DNA of 9,559 nt, taken from NCBI GenBank assembly GCA_002441055.1, contig DJWR01000126.1:12449-22007 (forward strand), given 5' to 3'. The stretch comes from Caulobacteraceae bacterium UBA6225. Its GTDB lineage: Bacteria > Pseudomonadota > Alphaproteobacteria > Caulobacterales > Caulobacteraceae. Positions within the stretch are counted from its first letter, which is position 1; every line of letters begins with the position of its first letter. A program made the position numbers and the translations under genes. The notes under the pieces were generated by a model. The model was not told the origin of the DNA. It was given only the letters and a program-made list of their open reading frames with translations, and made no database searches. This document shows, in pieces, positions 1 through 6,110 of this stretch.

Positions 1-375
1 GCGCGCGAGCTGCTGGACGCCCTGGGTCGCGGGGAATCGGTGGCCCTGATGAACGACCAGAAGTTCAATGGTGGGGTGGCCGCCCCCTTCTTTGGCCGGC
101 TGGCCCATACGGCGCCTGGCCCCTCGCGTCTGGCCCTGCGGTTCGACACGGTGTTGCAGCCCATGTCGGTCCAGCGCCTGGACAAGGCTCGCTTCCGGGT
201 CATCGTCCATCCGCCGATCAAGCCGCTGGTCACCGGCGACCGGGCTGGCGACATCGCCCGCTCGGTGGACCGGATCAACACCTTCATGGAAGAGCGCATC
301 GCCGAGCGGCCGGCCGAATGGTTCTGGGTGCATAAGCGCTGGCCGGCCGAAACCTACGCCCGCAAGCGCCGCTGA
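1..375 (+). CDS. Lipid A / lysophospholipid acyltransferase (LpxL/HtrB family), 3' end
   Basis: This is the C-terminal 124 residues of an open frame that enters from the left edge; the start lies outside the window. The family is anchored in the inner membrane and moves an acyl chain from acyl-ACP onto a lipid A precursor or lysophospholipid. Visible family signs are the MNDQKFNGGVAAPFFG stretch (residues 17-32 of the fragment), matching the part of the fold where LpxL-like enzymes read DQ...G..VPFFG. A GPSRLALR segment follows, and near the end is WFWVHKRW, the W-x-H-x-R-W type ending typical of these enzymes. The catalytic HxxxxD motif would be upstream and cannot be checked. The gene converges on the M23 gene, with only 7 bases between the stop codons. 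Family assignment is confident; the exact acceptor (lauroyl or other) is not decided by this fragment. Confidence 0.85.
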   Translation, partial: ARELLDALGRGESVALMNDQKFNGGVAAPFFGRLAHTAPGPSRLALRFDTVLQPMSVQRLDKARFRVIVHPPIKPLVTGDRAGDIARSVDRINTFMEERIAERPAEWFWVHKRWPAETYARKRR

Positions 376-394
376 CCTGGCCTCAGGCGGCGCT
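365..394. terminator. Hairpin spanning the convergent stop codons
   Basis: Positions 365-372 (AGCGCCGC) and 387-394 (GCGGCGCT) are perfect inverted repeats of 8 bp with a 14-base loop. The stop codons of both converging genes (373-375 and 383-385) fall in the loop. No T-run follows on either strand, so intrinsic termination is only likely, not shown. Because it is symmetric it could serve both the acyltransferase gene and the M23 gene. Confidence 0.45.
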
Positions 395-1234
395 GAAACC
401 CACCAGGCTCATGGGATTGAGGTTGCGGTCGCGCCACTTCATCCGCCAGCACAGGTGCGGACCCGTCGCCCGGCCCTCGGCGCCCACGGCCCCGATCACC
501 TGACCCTGGACCACCGACTGGCCAGCCGCCACGTCCAGGCGGGACATGTGCAGATAGGCGGTGATCAGCCCCTGGCCATGGTCGAGCATGATCAGCCCGC
601 CCTCATAGTGCAGACCGGTCTCGGCGAAGGACACCAGGGCGCCCGCCGGGGCCACAATGGGCGTACCCCGCGGGGCGGCCATGTCGACGCCATAGTGGGG
701 CCTGGCCGGCACGCCGTTCAGGATCCGCTGGCCGCCGAACCGTCCCGACAGGCGATAGCTCTCCAGGGGCGGGATGAAGCCGCCGCGGAAGTCACTGCGC
801 GGCGCCTGGCTGGCGAAGCCCGCCCGCTTGCGCTCGGCCTCGGCGCGGATGCAGGCCAGAAGCTCGGGGTCGGACGGGGCGACCTGATTGCGCGGCAGGC
901 CGTTGATCCGCTGAATGTCGAAGTCGCCGGGCTGCAGGGTCACCGGCCGGGTGGTCTCGCCGCCCTGCGCGACCACACGCAGGATCTGTGCGGACGGGGC
1001 GTCGCGGTCAAAGCCGATGACGAACCAGCCGTCCTGGCCGGCGGCGCCCACGGCTGTGTCGTCCAGATAGAGGGCCGCGCCTGGGACCGTCTGGCCCACC
1101 GCCACGCCGCCCTGCATGAACCGGCCATCCAGGCGCAGGGGAAGGGCGGCGGCCTGAGACCGCGCCAGTCCCGGCAGGGCCAGGGCGGACAGGCCGCTCA
1201 GGATAGCGGTGCGACGGCGCAGGGCGGGGCTCAG
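383..1234 (-). CDS. Exported M23-family (LytM-like) peptidase, probable CTG start
   Basis: Predicted periplasmic zinc metallopeptidase or LytM-type cell-wall factor. With the proposed start it has 283 residues. Residues 1-30 read as a signal peptide (arginines at 6-8, hydrophobic 10-22, cleavage near SQA), possibly Tat-type. The LytM domain covers about 160-283, with H180-x3-D184 (HYGVD), YLHM with H229, and H260-L-C262 in GPHLCW. The usual HxH motif is therefore HxC here, replacing one expected zinc ligand. The frame stays open to a GTG at 1351, but that start would overlap the DUF2093 gene by about 120 bases and put 39 unlikely residues ahead of the signal peptide. No ATG, GTG or TTG lies between that GTG and the signal peptide. 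A CTG at 1234 overlaps the upstream stop as CTGA and sits 8 bases after AAGGAA, so translational coupling is likely. Activity is uncertain because of the ligand change. Confidence 0.8.
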   Translation of the reverse strand: MSPALRRRTAILSGLSALALPGLARSQAAALPLRLDGRFMQGGVAVGQTVPGAALYLDDTAVGAAGQDGWFVIGFDRDAPSAQILRVVAQGGETTRPVTLQPGDFDIQRINGLPRNQVAPSDPELLACIRAEAERKRAGFASQAPRSDFRGGFIPPLESYRLSGRFGGQRILNGVPARPHYGVDMAAPRGTPIVAPAGALVSFAETGLHYEGGLIMLDHGQGLITAYLHMSRLDVAAGQSVVQGQVIGAVGAEGRATGPHLCWRMKWRDRNLNPMSLVGFSAA

Positions 1235-1455
1235 CTGCTGGTTTCCTTCCAGCGGGCATAGGCCTCGGCCGGACCGGCATAGGCCTCCTGCAGGGCCGGG
1301 CTCCAGTAGCGCAGGGCCTGAAGGGGGATCTTCACGCCCGAAACGGCGCACACCACATGGCGGCCGGGCTTGAGGACGACGAACTCGCCGTCGCCATAGT
1401 GCAGCACGGCAAGCTCGGCGGGCTTGCCGGAGAGGTCTCGGTCATGGGCGTTCAT
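1231..1455 (-). CDS. DUF2093 family protein
   Basis: Small soluble protein of 74 residues without a known function. The core LHYGDGEFVVLKPG (residues 18-31), CAVSGVKIPL (36-45) and LRYWSPALQEAYAGPAEA (48-65) match what I recall of DUF2093, a short alphaproteobacterial family with a YxDGxFxVxxPG start and a CAVTGxxIPLxxLRYWSxxxQEAY middle. The single Cys36 is part of that conserved block. It starts with ATG 54 bases after the xseA stop and its TGA overlaps the proposed CTG start of the M23 gene, so the three genes are probably cotranscribed. No strong Shine-Dalgarno sequence is seen before the ATG. A role linked to nucleic acids because of xseA linkage would be guesswork. Confidence 0.85.
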   Translation of the reverse strand: MNAHDRDLSGKPAELAVLHYGDGEFVVLKPGRHVVCAVSGVKIPLQALRYWSPALQEAYAGPAEAYARWKETSS

Positions 1456-1509
1456 GGCGCCAATGTAGCGCGCGGGGACAGCCGCGAACAGACCCAGGGG
1501 CCAGGCTGA

Positions 1510-3099
1510 CTAGAAGAGGTCGCCCTGGACGGTGGAGGCCGGCGGCGCCGGCGGCTTGCGGGGTTTGGGCCGGGGCTCCGGCGGCGGCCGGCTGACGGAG
1601 GATGCGTCCCCGTCCACCACTGCGCTGCGGGTGGCGTCAGCGAAGACCAGGGAGACCGCCTCGCCGGCCTCCAGGGCGGCCCCTTGCAGGGCCAGACGGC
1701 CATCAGCCCGCTGCACCCGCGCAAAGCCCCGGGAAAGCGGGCGGTCGGGGTTCAGCGACTGGCGCAGCTTCTCCACCGCAGACAGCCGTTCGGCCAGGCG
1801 TTCGGTGGTGCGGGTCAGCGCCGGGTTCAGCCGGGCGCTCAGCGCGTCCAGCTGCTGGCGCTGGGTCGCCTGGGGCCGGGCCAGCAAGGCCGGCGTCAGC
1901 CGCGCTGAGATGCGGGCGAGGTCGCGGCCATGGTCGGCGGCGTTGCGCTGCAGGCCACTGCTCAGCCGTCCGCCGAGCAGCTGAACCTTCTGGGCCTGCG
2001 CCTCCTGCGGGCGCAGCAGCAGGCCGGCCGACAGGCGCGAGGCGACCCGGACCAGATCGCGCTCATGGGCCGCGGCGTTGCGTTGCAGGGCCGCGCTCAG
2101 GCGGCCGGCGGCCAGGTTAAAGCGCTGAGCGGCCATCTCCACCAGGTCGGGCACCCTAGCCAGGCTGCGGCCGGCGCTCTGCACCCGGCCCTGGCGGTCC
2201 TCCACCACCTTGCCGCCGCAGCGGTGCAGGCGGGCGTGCAGATCGCTCAATCCCGCCCGCAGCTCGGCCAGCACGGGCGTGGCCATCTCGGCGGCCGCCG
2301 TCGGCGTCGGCGCCCGGCGGTCGGAGACGAAGTCGATCAGGGTGGTGTCGGTCTCGTGCCCCACGGCCGAGATGATCGGAATATCGGCCGCCGCCACGGC
2401 CCGGACCAGGGCCTCGTCATTGAAGGCCCAGAGATCCTCCACCGACCCGCCGCCCCGGGCGACGATGATGATGTCAGGCCGCGGCAGGTCGCCGCCGGCC
2501 GGCAGGGCGCAGAAGCCGCGGATGGCTGCGCTCACCTGGGACGCCGCCTGCTCGCCCTGGACCACCACGGGCCAGACCACGACGCGGCAGGGCCAGCGGT
2601 CGCGGATGCGGTGCAGGATGTCGCGGATCACCGCCCCGGTGGGGCTGGTCACCACGCCGATCACGGCGGGCATGCCCGGCAGGGGGCGTTTGCGGGCCGG
2701 TTCGAACAGCCCCTCGGCCGCCAGCTTGGCCTTTAGCCGCTCCAGCTGGGCGAGCAGGGCGCCGACGCCGGCGGCCTCCATGGTCTCGATGACGATCTGA
2801 TAGCGCGAGCCCGCCGGGAAGGTGGTGATCTTGCCGGTGACGATCACCTCTATACCCTGTTCGGGCCGGATGGACAGGCCGCGCACCGAGCCCTTCCAGA
2901 CCACCCCGTCAATGGCGGCGCGCTCGTCCTTCAGGGTCAGATAGACGTGGCCATTGCCATGGTGGGTGACCTTGGACAGCTCCCCGCGCAGGCGGACAAA
3001 GCCGTACCGATCCTCCAGCGTCCGCTTGAGCGCAAAGGCGAGCTCGGAGACCGAATAGGGCTTGGCGTTGGAGTCAGTGTCAGGCGCGGCGTCGCTCAT
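1510..3099 (-). CDS. xseA: Exodeoxyribonuclease VII large subunit
   Basis: Catalytic subunit of exonuclease VII, which with several copies of XseB degrades single-stranded DNA from both ends into oligonucleotides. It has 529 residues; E. coli XseA has about 456. An N-terminal OB-fold (about 14-110; YSVSELAFALKRTLED, then GHVYLTLKDE) binds ssDNA. The catalytic core shows GVVTSPTGAVIRDIL (148-162), ARGGGSVEDLWAFNDE (214-229), and SAVGHETDTTLIDFVSDRRAPTPT (244-267). Residues about 280-445 form the long helical arm. Residues 332-376 and 377-421 in this arm are a 45-residue tandem duplication, which accounts for much of the extra length. The C-terminus returns to a conserved small domain (NPDRPLSRGFARV, 450-462), followed by a Pro/Lys-rich linker and the ending GDLF. 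The ATG at 3099 has only a weak Shine-Dalgarno. No xseB is in the window. It heads the transcription unit with the DUF2093 and M23 genes. Confidence 0.97.
   Translation of the reverse strand: MSDAAPDTDSNAKPYSVSELAFALKRTLEDRYGFVRLRGELSKVTHHGNGHVYLTLKDERAAIDGVVWKGSVRGLSIRPEQGIEVIVTGKITTFPAGSRYQIVIETMEAAGVGALLAQLERLKAKLAAEGLFEPARKRPLPGMPAVIGVVTSPTGAVIRDILHRIRDRWPCRVVVWPVVVQGEQAASQVSAAIRGFCALPAGGDLPRPDIIIVARGGGSVEDLWAFNDEALVRAVAAADIPIISAVGHETDTTLIDFVSDRRAPTPTAAAEMATPVLAELRAGLSDLHARLHRCGGKVVEDRQGRVQSAGRSLARVPDLVEMAAQRFNLAAGRLSAALQRNAAAHERDLVRVASRLSAGLLLRPQEAQAQKVQLLGGRLSSGLQRNAADHGRDLARISARLTPALLARPQATQRQQLDALSARLNPALTRTTERLAERLSAVEKLRQSLNPDRPLSRGFARVQRADGRLALQGAALEAGEAVSLVFADATRSAVVDGDASSVSRPPPEPRPKPRKPPAPPASTVQGDLF
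1837..2106 (-). repeat. 135-bp tandem duplication inside xseA
   Basis: Two adjacent 135-base units (1972-2106 and 1837-1971) encode XseA residues 332-376 and 377-421. Each runs GRLSxxLQRNAAxHxRDL, then a RLxxxLLxRPQxxQ block. A degenerate third start (ARLNPALTR) follows at residue 422. At the DNA level blocks such as CGTTGCG at 1941 and 2076 recur exactly 135 bases apart. The reading frame is kept, so the repeat lengthens the coiled-coil arm without breaking the gene. Confidence 0.8.
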
Positions 3100-3179
3100 G
3101 GCGCGAAGCTAGCCCGTCTCGCGGTGGGGCAAAACCGGGCGCGGGGAAAAACTGGCCCCAGTGGAGCGTGCAGCATCAG

Positions 3180-3207
3180 TTGCGGAACTTCGGTCGACGG
3201 CTAGGTT
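3180..3207 (+). promoter_or_regulatory. Possible Caulobacter-type promoter before the 3216 gene
   Basis: TTGCGGA (3180-3186) and GCTAGGTT (3200-3207) lie 13 bases apart. This resembles the Caulobacter housekeeping pattern TTGACGS-N10-14-GCTANAWC, with several mismatches. The gap to the ATG at 3216 is so short that the transcript would be nearly leaderless. This is motif reading only. Confidence 0.3.
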
Positions 3208-3215
3208 CGTTTTGC

Positions 3216-3842
3216 ATGAAGCGCCGCAATCTGATGGACCTGTTGGCCGACAAGCCGATCGTCCATCCAACAAGAATAGACGCCGTGGTCTGGCGAGGCC
3301 GCCAGCTCACCATACATCTGCGCGGCCACCGTTGGTGGGCGAGCCCATACGAGGATCGGCTGTCAGAGGGCGCCATCTCGCTGGTGTTCAACGGCCTTGA
3401 AGACGGTCGCCTCTTCACTGACCAGCTTCAGCCGGACGATGACGGGGCCCTGGCGGGCTTCAAGGTTCTGCCGGTTTCAGATGTGCCGTGGGCGCAGGCC
3501 AGCCGGTGGTCGATCTATAGCTCAGGGCCTATCGCCGAACCGCTGGCGCTCTTTGCGAAGGTCCACGACTACCTGCAACAGACACAAGCCGTCTTGGGAG
3601 CTGATCGCTTCCTGAACCAGGCCACAGACCTTTCGCGGTTTGTCGCGACGGTCCGGTCAAGCGCCGCATTGGTCGGTCAGGGTCCGACCCCCATCCGCGA
3701 TCTGATCTGCGCTGAGCTGGAACGCCAGCGCGTGCCACACAACGTGGTCCAGACCGTCCCAGATGTGGAAGCCCGGTATCTGGTGCGGCTCGGTGACTCA
3801 GCTTTCCTGTGCCAGGAAGCGTTTGCGGAGCTGCCGGATTGA
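3216..3842 (+). CDS. Hypothetical protein, unrecognised family
   Basis: I do not recognise this 208-residue protein. It has no signal peptide or membrane segment and looks like a soluble alpha/beta protein: an N-terminal part rich in short beta-type stretches (VVWRGRQLTIHLRGHRWWA, 25-43), an acidic turn (DDD, 74-76), and a helical middle (ALFAKVHDYLQQTQAVL, 111-127). Two cysteines are at 165 and 199. The start is unsure: a GTG at 3168 would add 16 residues, and an ATG at 3234 would remove 6. None has a good Shine-Dalgarno. I chose 3216 because a promoter-like pair ends just before it. It diverges from xseA and opens the accessory stretch that runs to the 5700 gene. The codon pattern still favours G/C at third positions, so it is probably a real gene. 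Confidence 0.6.
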   Translation: MKRRNLMDLLADKPIVHPTRIDAVVWRGRQLTIHLRGHRWWASPYEDRLSEGAISLVFNGLEDGRLFTDQLQPDDDGALAGFKVLPVSDVPWAQASRWSIYSSGPIAEPLALFAKVHDYLQQTQAVLGADRFLNQATDLSRFVATVRSSAALVGQGPTPIRDLICAELERQRVPHNVVQTVPDVEARYLVRLGDSAFLCQEAFAELPD

Positions 3843-3945
3843 ACGGCAACGGCCCGAGTGGCCTGTCGACAAGCGCCGCTGATCATCCGGCGACCAGACC
3901 AGAAAGCACCACGAAACTGAGGAAGAGCGCGGGGACGTTTCGGCG

Positions 3946-4302
3946 TTAGGCGACGCCGTTGCAGAAGGCGCCGACCACTCGCCTCGTCGCGAGGTCAAAG
4001 CGCACGTTCACGACGGAGCATCCCCCGTCCAACACCCAAACGGGGACGGATCGGATGTAGCGACCCGGCGGATCAGGGGCGTTCAGCACGTAGGTCCCGA
4101 CGAGAATCGCGCGGTCGTCCTCGGCGCCCAGGCTGTAGTATCGCGCGTATGCATCGATCGGTTCAGCAGCTGGCGGCAACCGAACGACCCGTTCCAAGGC
4201 CGCAACGTCCGCAATCGTCGGATCATCGACCGCGCCTTCCACACCCGTCGCAGCAGTCGGGATCGAGGTTGCGAGTACAAGGCTGAGCGCTAGTCGCATC
4301 AT
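3946..4302 (-). CDS. Small exported hypothetical protein
   Basis: Unrecognised protein of 118 residues from the ATG at 4302 (a TTG at 4323 would add 7). Residues 1-19 (MMRLALSLVLATSIPTAAT) form a clear Sec-type signal peptide, so the mature protein of about 95 residues is probably periplasmic or secreted. Cys95 (DGGCSVV) and Cys114 (AFCNG) are the only cysteines and could form a disulfide that staples the C-terminal beta-rich part (VPVWVLDGGCSVVNVRFDL). It ends in TAA, unlike the core genes in this window. It lies 145 bases downstream of another exported hypothetical on the same strand. No function can be assigned; a lipoprotein is excluded because there is no lipobox Cys. Confidence 0.6.
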   Translation of the reverse strand: MMRLALSLVLATSIPTAATGVEGAVDDPTIADVAALERVVRLPPAAEPIDAYARYYSLGAEDDRAILVGTYVLNAPDPPGRYIRSVPVWVLDGGCSVVNVRFDLATRRVVGAFCNGVA

Positions 4303-4447
4303 CGCCAGAGCTTGCTGCTTCAAATCGATGTCCGCAACGGGTCAGTCTGCTCTAGGAGCGTGTGGAAATGCCCGCTGCCGACCCATCTGGGACGCCCGGA
4401 ATATCCGCTTTCGGGGCGCATTCGAATGCAGCAGACCGTGTGCAACC

Positions 4448-4957
4448 TTAGTTGGCCGGGGAGAACCACTTGGCTAGTTCAGGCGCGACCTCACTGTCCG
4501 GACGCACAACGGACGCCGTTCCTTCATGTGCGCCTTCAGACTTTTCTGGTGCCCATGCGGTGATCGCGAAAGTGCGCTCCTTTCGCCATACTTGGCCTGC
4601 CAACGCAGATCGACCTTCCCACCCACTTTTAGCTAGCTGACCCGCTACCGCAGCTACACCTCCGTAGTTGCCCACATAGCGCAGGCCGCAGACGCTGCGA
4701 TCAGCAAGGATAATCACTTCAACTAAACCGGCGTCCGACGTCGGCAGCGCGTATGTGGCTCTGTCAGCGTCGGCCCCGGTGCCTTTTGAAGCTCCCCAAT
4801 GCTTGAGCCACGCAGTCTTATCGAACGACTCATCTGAAATGAGCGGAACGCATAGCTCAAAGATCGCTGAAATGGCGACCTCCGCGATAGGCCGTGGCTC
4901 AGCTGCTGGGTGCGAGATGAAGATGGCGAGCGGCAGTAGAGCTTGAGCGGCTGACAT
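4448..4957 (-). CDS. Exported hypothetical protein
   Basis: Unrecognised protein of 169 residues. The first 19 residues (MSAAQALLPLAIFISHPAA) look like a signal peptide without the usual positive N-region, so export is likely but not certain. The mature part carries Cys36 and Cys90, possibly a disulfide, and several Trp residues (W50, W54, W113, W124, W135, W164). A middle section alternates hydrophobic residues (GLVEVIILADRSVCGLRYVG, 77-96), suggesting a beta-rich fold. It ends in TAA and is less GC-rich than the flanking core genes. It is followed by a second small exported gene in the same direction. An immunity or inhibitor-type periplasmic protein is possible, but nothing in the sequence demonstrates it. 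Confidence 0.6.
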   Translation of the reverse strand: MSAAQALLPLAIFISHPAAEPRPIAEVAISAIFELCVPLISDESFDKTAWLKHWGASKGTGADADRATYALPTSDAGLVEVIILADRSVCGLRYVGNYGGVAAVAGQLAKSGWEGRSALAGQVWRKERTFAITAWAPEKSEGAHEGTASVVRPDSEVAPELAKWFSPAN

Positions 4958-4993
4958 GCCGCATTTGACCCAGAACGCGCCACCTTAGCAATG

Positions 4994-5008
4994 TCCGCTT
5001 CCCACCCT
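4994..5008 (+). repeat. Copy 1 of a 15-bp direct repeat
   Basis: TCCGCTTCCCACCCT occurs here and again exactly at 5614-5628. The core ATGTCCGC also occurs at 4328-4335, 4991-4998 and 5644-5651. The two long copies bracket the interrupted open frame. Confidence 0.7.
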
Positions 5009-5025
5009 CAACACGCCTTCGGAAA

Positions 5026-5061
5026 GTCCGCTTCTGGCTCGAAGGGAAGACCGAAGCAGAC
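5026..5061. repeat. Imperfect inverted repeat GTCCGCTTC / GAAGCAGAC
   Basis: GTCCGCTTC (5026-5034) pairs with GAAGCAGAC (5053-5061) at 8 of 9 positions around an 18-base loop. It shares the GTCCGCTT core of the dispersed repeat. It looks like a decayed hairpin repeat of the kind common between genes in Caulobacter relatives; that comparison is from memory. Confidence 0.4.
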
Positions 5062-5099
5062 CCATTGCCTACCTCGGCGGATTAGGCATTCATGATCTC

Positions 5100-5576
5100 A
5101 TGACAAAGGAACAAAATTGGTCGTCTGTAGCGGACTAGTTTGGGGATGATGGCCAATACCGGTACATTGAAGTTGACCGGGTCACCCCGGGCGACTAGCA
5201 GAACGTCCTAGACCTGCTGCACCGGGACGGTGCAGTCATCCAGTTCGGCGTTGATGCTGTTGCGCTTCCCGCGCCCCGAGATGCATCTCAGATGCTCGAC
5301 TACGGTTCCCGCGCAGCAGTAGTGGCGCGGGTGAAAATAGAGGGAGTCGAGTACGACTGGTTCATCCAGACGCCGACTTTGCTCAGCTTCTCGTTGCGCC
5401 CGACGGTGCGCAGCGCCGCTGAGTTCGACTGCATGTGCCGGTTCGTCAAGTTGCTGCACTCAGCCACTAAGAAGCCCGTGGAGATCAATCTCGAAGGTAT
5501 CAGCACCATCGCCACGTTTGCTGGACCAGACGCGGGATTCGTTTGGTCTCAAGGTGGCGGGGCCTCAATGCACTAG
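5100..5576 (+). pseudogene. Hypothetical gene interrupted by two TAG codons
   Basis: From an ATG at 5100 the frame reads to a stop at 5574-5576 with only two interruptions, both TAG, at 5136-5138 (codon 13) and 5196-5198 (codon 33). The sequence between and after them reads like normal protein: GDDGQYRYIEVDRVTPGD, then LLHRDGAVIQFGVDAVALP, then the uninterrupted 94-residue part from the ATG at 5292. The whole frame would give a 158-codon soluble protein. The most economical explanation is a decaying gene whose Trp (TGG) or Gln (CAG) codons became TAG. Amber readthrough is less likely because xseA and argD end with TAG. The 3' part could still be made from 5292, but no Shine-Dalgarno supports that. 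I do not recognise the family; general character (small, acidic and aromatic, orphan) would suit an immunity-type protein, which is speculation. Confidence 0.55.
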
Positions 5577-5613
5577 CACGATCCGGCGTCCACTTGCGCC
5601 AGTAAGGTCAACT

Positions 5614-5628
5614 TCCGCTTCCCACCCT
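5614..5628 (+). repeat. Copy 2 of the 15-bp direct repeat
   Basis: Exact copy of TCCGCTTCCCACCCT at 4994-5008. It sits between the interrupted gene and the regulator gene. Another ATGTCCGC core starts 16 bases further on, at 5644. Confidence 0.7.
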
Positions 5629-5699
5629 TCTCAGACGCTCCGCATGTCCGCTCGCCCGCCGGGCGCAGCGGCGCTAAACTGGGTCGGAGGCGGTGCGAT

Positions 5700-6050
5700 A
5701 TGACGAAGGACGTGGAGGTTCAGGTCGGCGGAACGCTTCGGGACGACCTCGTCGCGTTCAAGGAGGCGTGGAAGCGGGCCGAGGCCGGCGACGACCGCCA
5801 GGCGCGGGTGATCGCCTTCGAGAGCTGGGAAGGTCTCGCCTCGGTGATGACGGGGGAGCGCTACCGGCTGCTGCGGCATCTGCATGCGCATCCGGAGAAG
5901 TCGATCAACGCGCTCGCCCAGGCCCTTCAACGGCAATACCGCCGGGTCCATGAGGACGTGACCGTTCTGGAGAGGGCTGGGCTGGTGGAGCGGGCCGATG
6001 GGCAGGTTCGCGCGACGGCAGACCGGCTGAGCGCGGTCGTCGTTCTCTGA
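5700..6050 (+). CDS. Winged-helix DNA-binding protein, HVO_A0114/TumA-like
   Basis: Small regulator of 116 residues. Residues about 40-110 match the pattern I know for the HVO_A0114-type winged-helix proteins: FESWEGLASVMTGERYRLLRHL (40-61), helix-turn-helix SINALAQALQRQYRRVHEDVTVL (68-90), then the wing turn ERAGLVERADGQV (91-103). Members of this group are often the antitoxin/repressor of TumE-type toxin modules or stand alone. The ATG at 5700 has a strong Shine-Dalgarno, GGAGG at 5686-5690 with a 9-base gap. No toxin gene is visible: upstream is an unrelated broken frame and downstream is convergent gcrA. It may be an orphan antitoxin or an autonomous repressor. Family assignment is good; the toxin-antitoxin role is inference. 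Confidence 0.75.
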   Translation: MTKDVEVQVGGTLRDDLVAFKEAWKRAEAGDDRQARVIAFESWEGLASVMTGERYRLLRHLHAHPEKSINALAQALQRQYRRVHEDVTVLERAGLVERADGQVRATADRLSAVVVL

Positions 6051-6052
6051 GC

Positions 6053-6094
6053 GCCCGGCGCCCAAGCGGGTCTGGGACCCCTCGCGCGCCGGGC
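6053..6094. terminator. Nested hairpin between convergent genes
   Basis: GCCCGGCGC (6053-6061) and GCGCCGGGC (6086-6094) form a perfect 9-bp stem. Inside the loop GGGTC (6068-6072) and GACCC (6076-6080) form a second 5-bp stem. It fills the gap between the regulator stop (6050) and the gcrA stop (6111). No T-run follows, so a bidirectional terminator is likely but unproven. Confidence 0.5.
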
Positions 6095-6110
6095 CGATCT
6101 CAGAGCGTCG

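Noticed and set aside
68..1261. Long plus-strand open frame of 397 codons
   Set aside because: It is antisense to the M23 gene and overlaps the acyltransferase frame. Its residues are low-complexity Arg/Gly/Ala/His, typical of a GC-rich shadow.
1235..1351. GTG-initiated N-terminal extension of the M23 gene
   Set aside because: It overlaps the well-supported DUF2093 gene for about 120 bases and would place 39 Pro/Gly-rich residues before an obvious signal peptide.
1930..2736. Plus-strand frame of 268 codons opposite xseA
   Set aside because: Shadow of xseA, rich in Gln/His/Gly/Arg, with no recognisable domain.
5100..5576. Stop-codon recoding (TAG read as an amino acid)
   Set aside because: TAG ends the clearly real xseA and argD genes, and no suppressor tRNA or recoding signal is visible, so ordinary gene decay is simpler.
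5631..6065. Minus-strand frame of 144 codons opposite the winged-helix gene
   Set aside because: The plus-strand gene has a strong Shine-Dalgarno and a recognisable fold; the reverse frame has neither.
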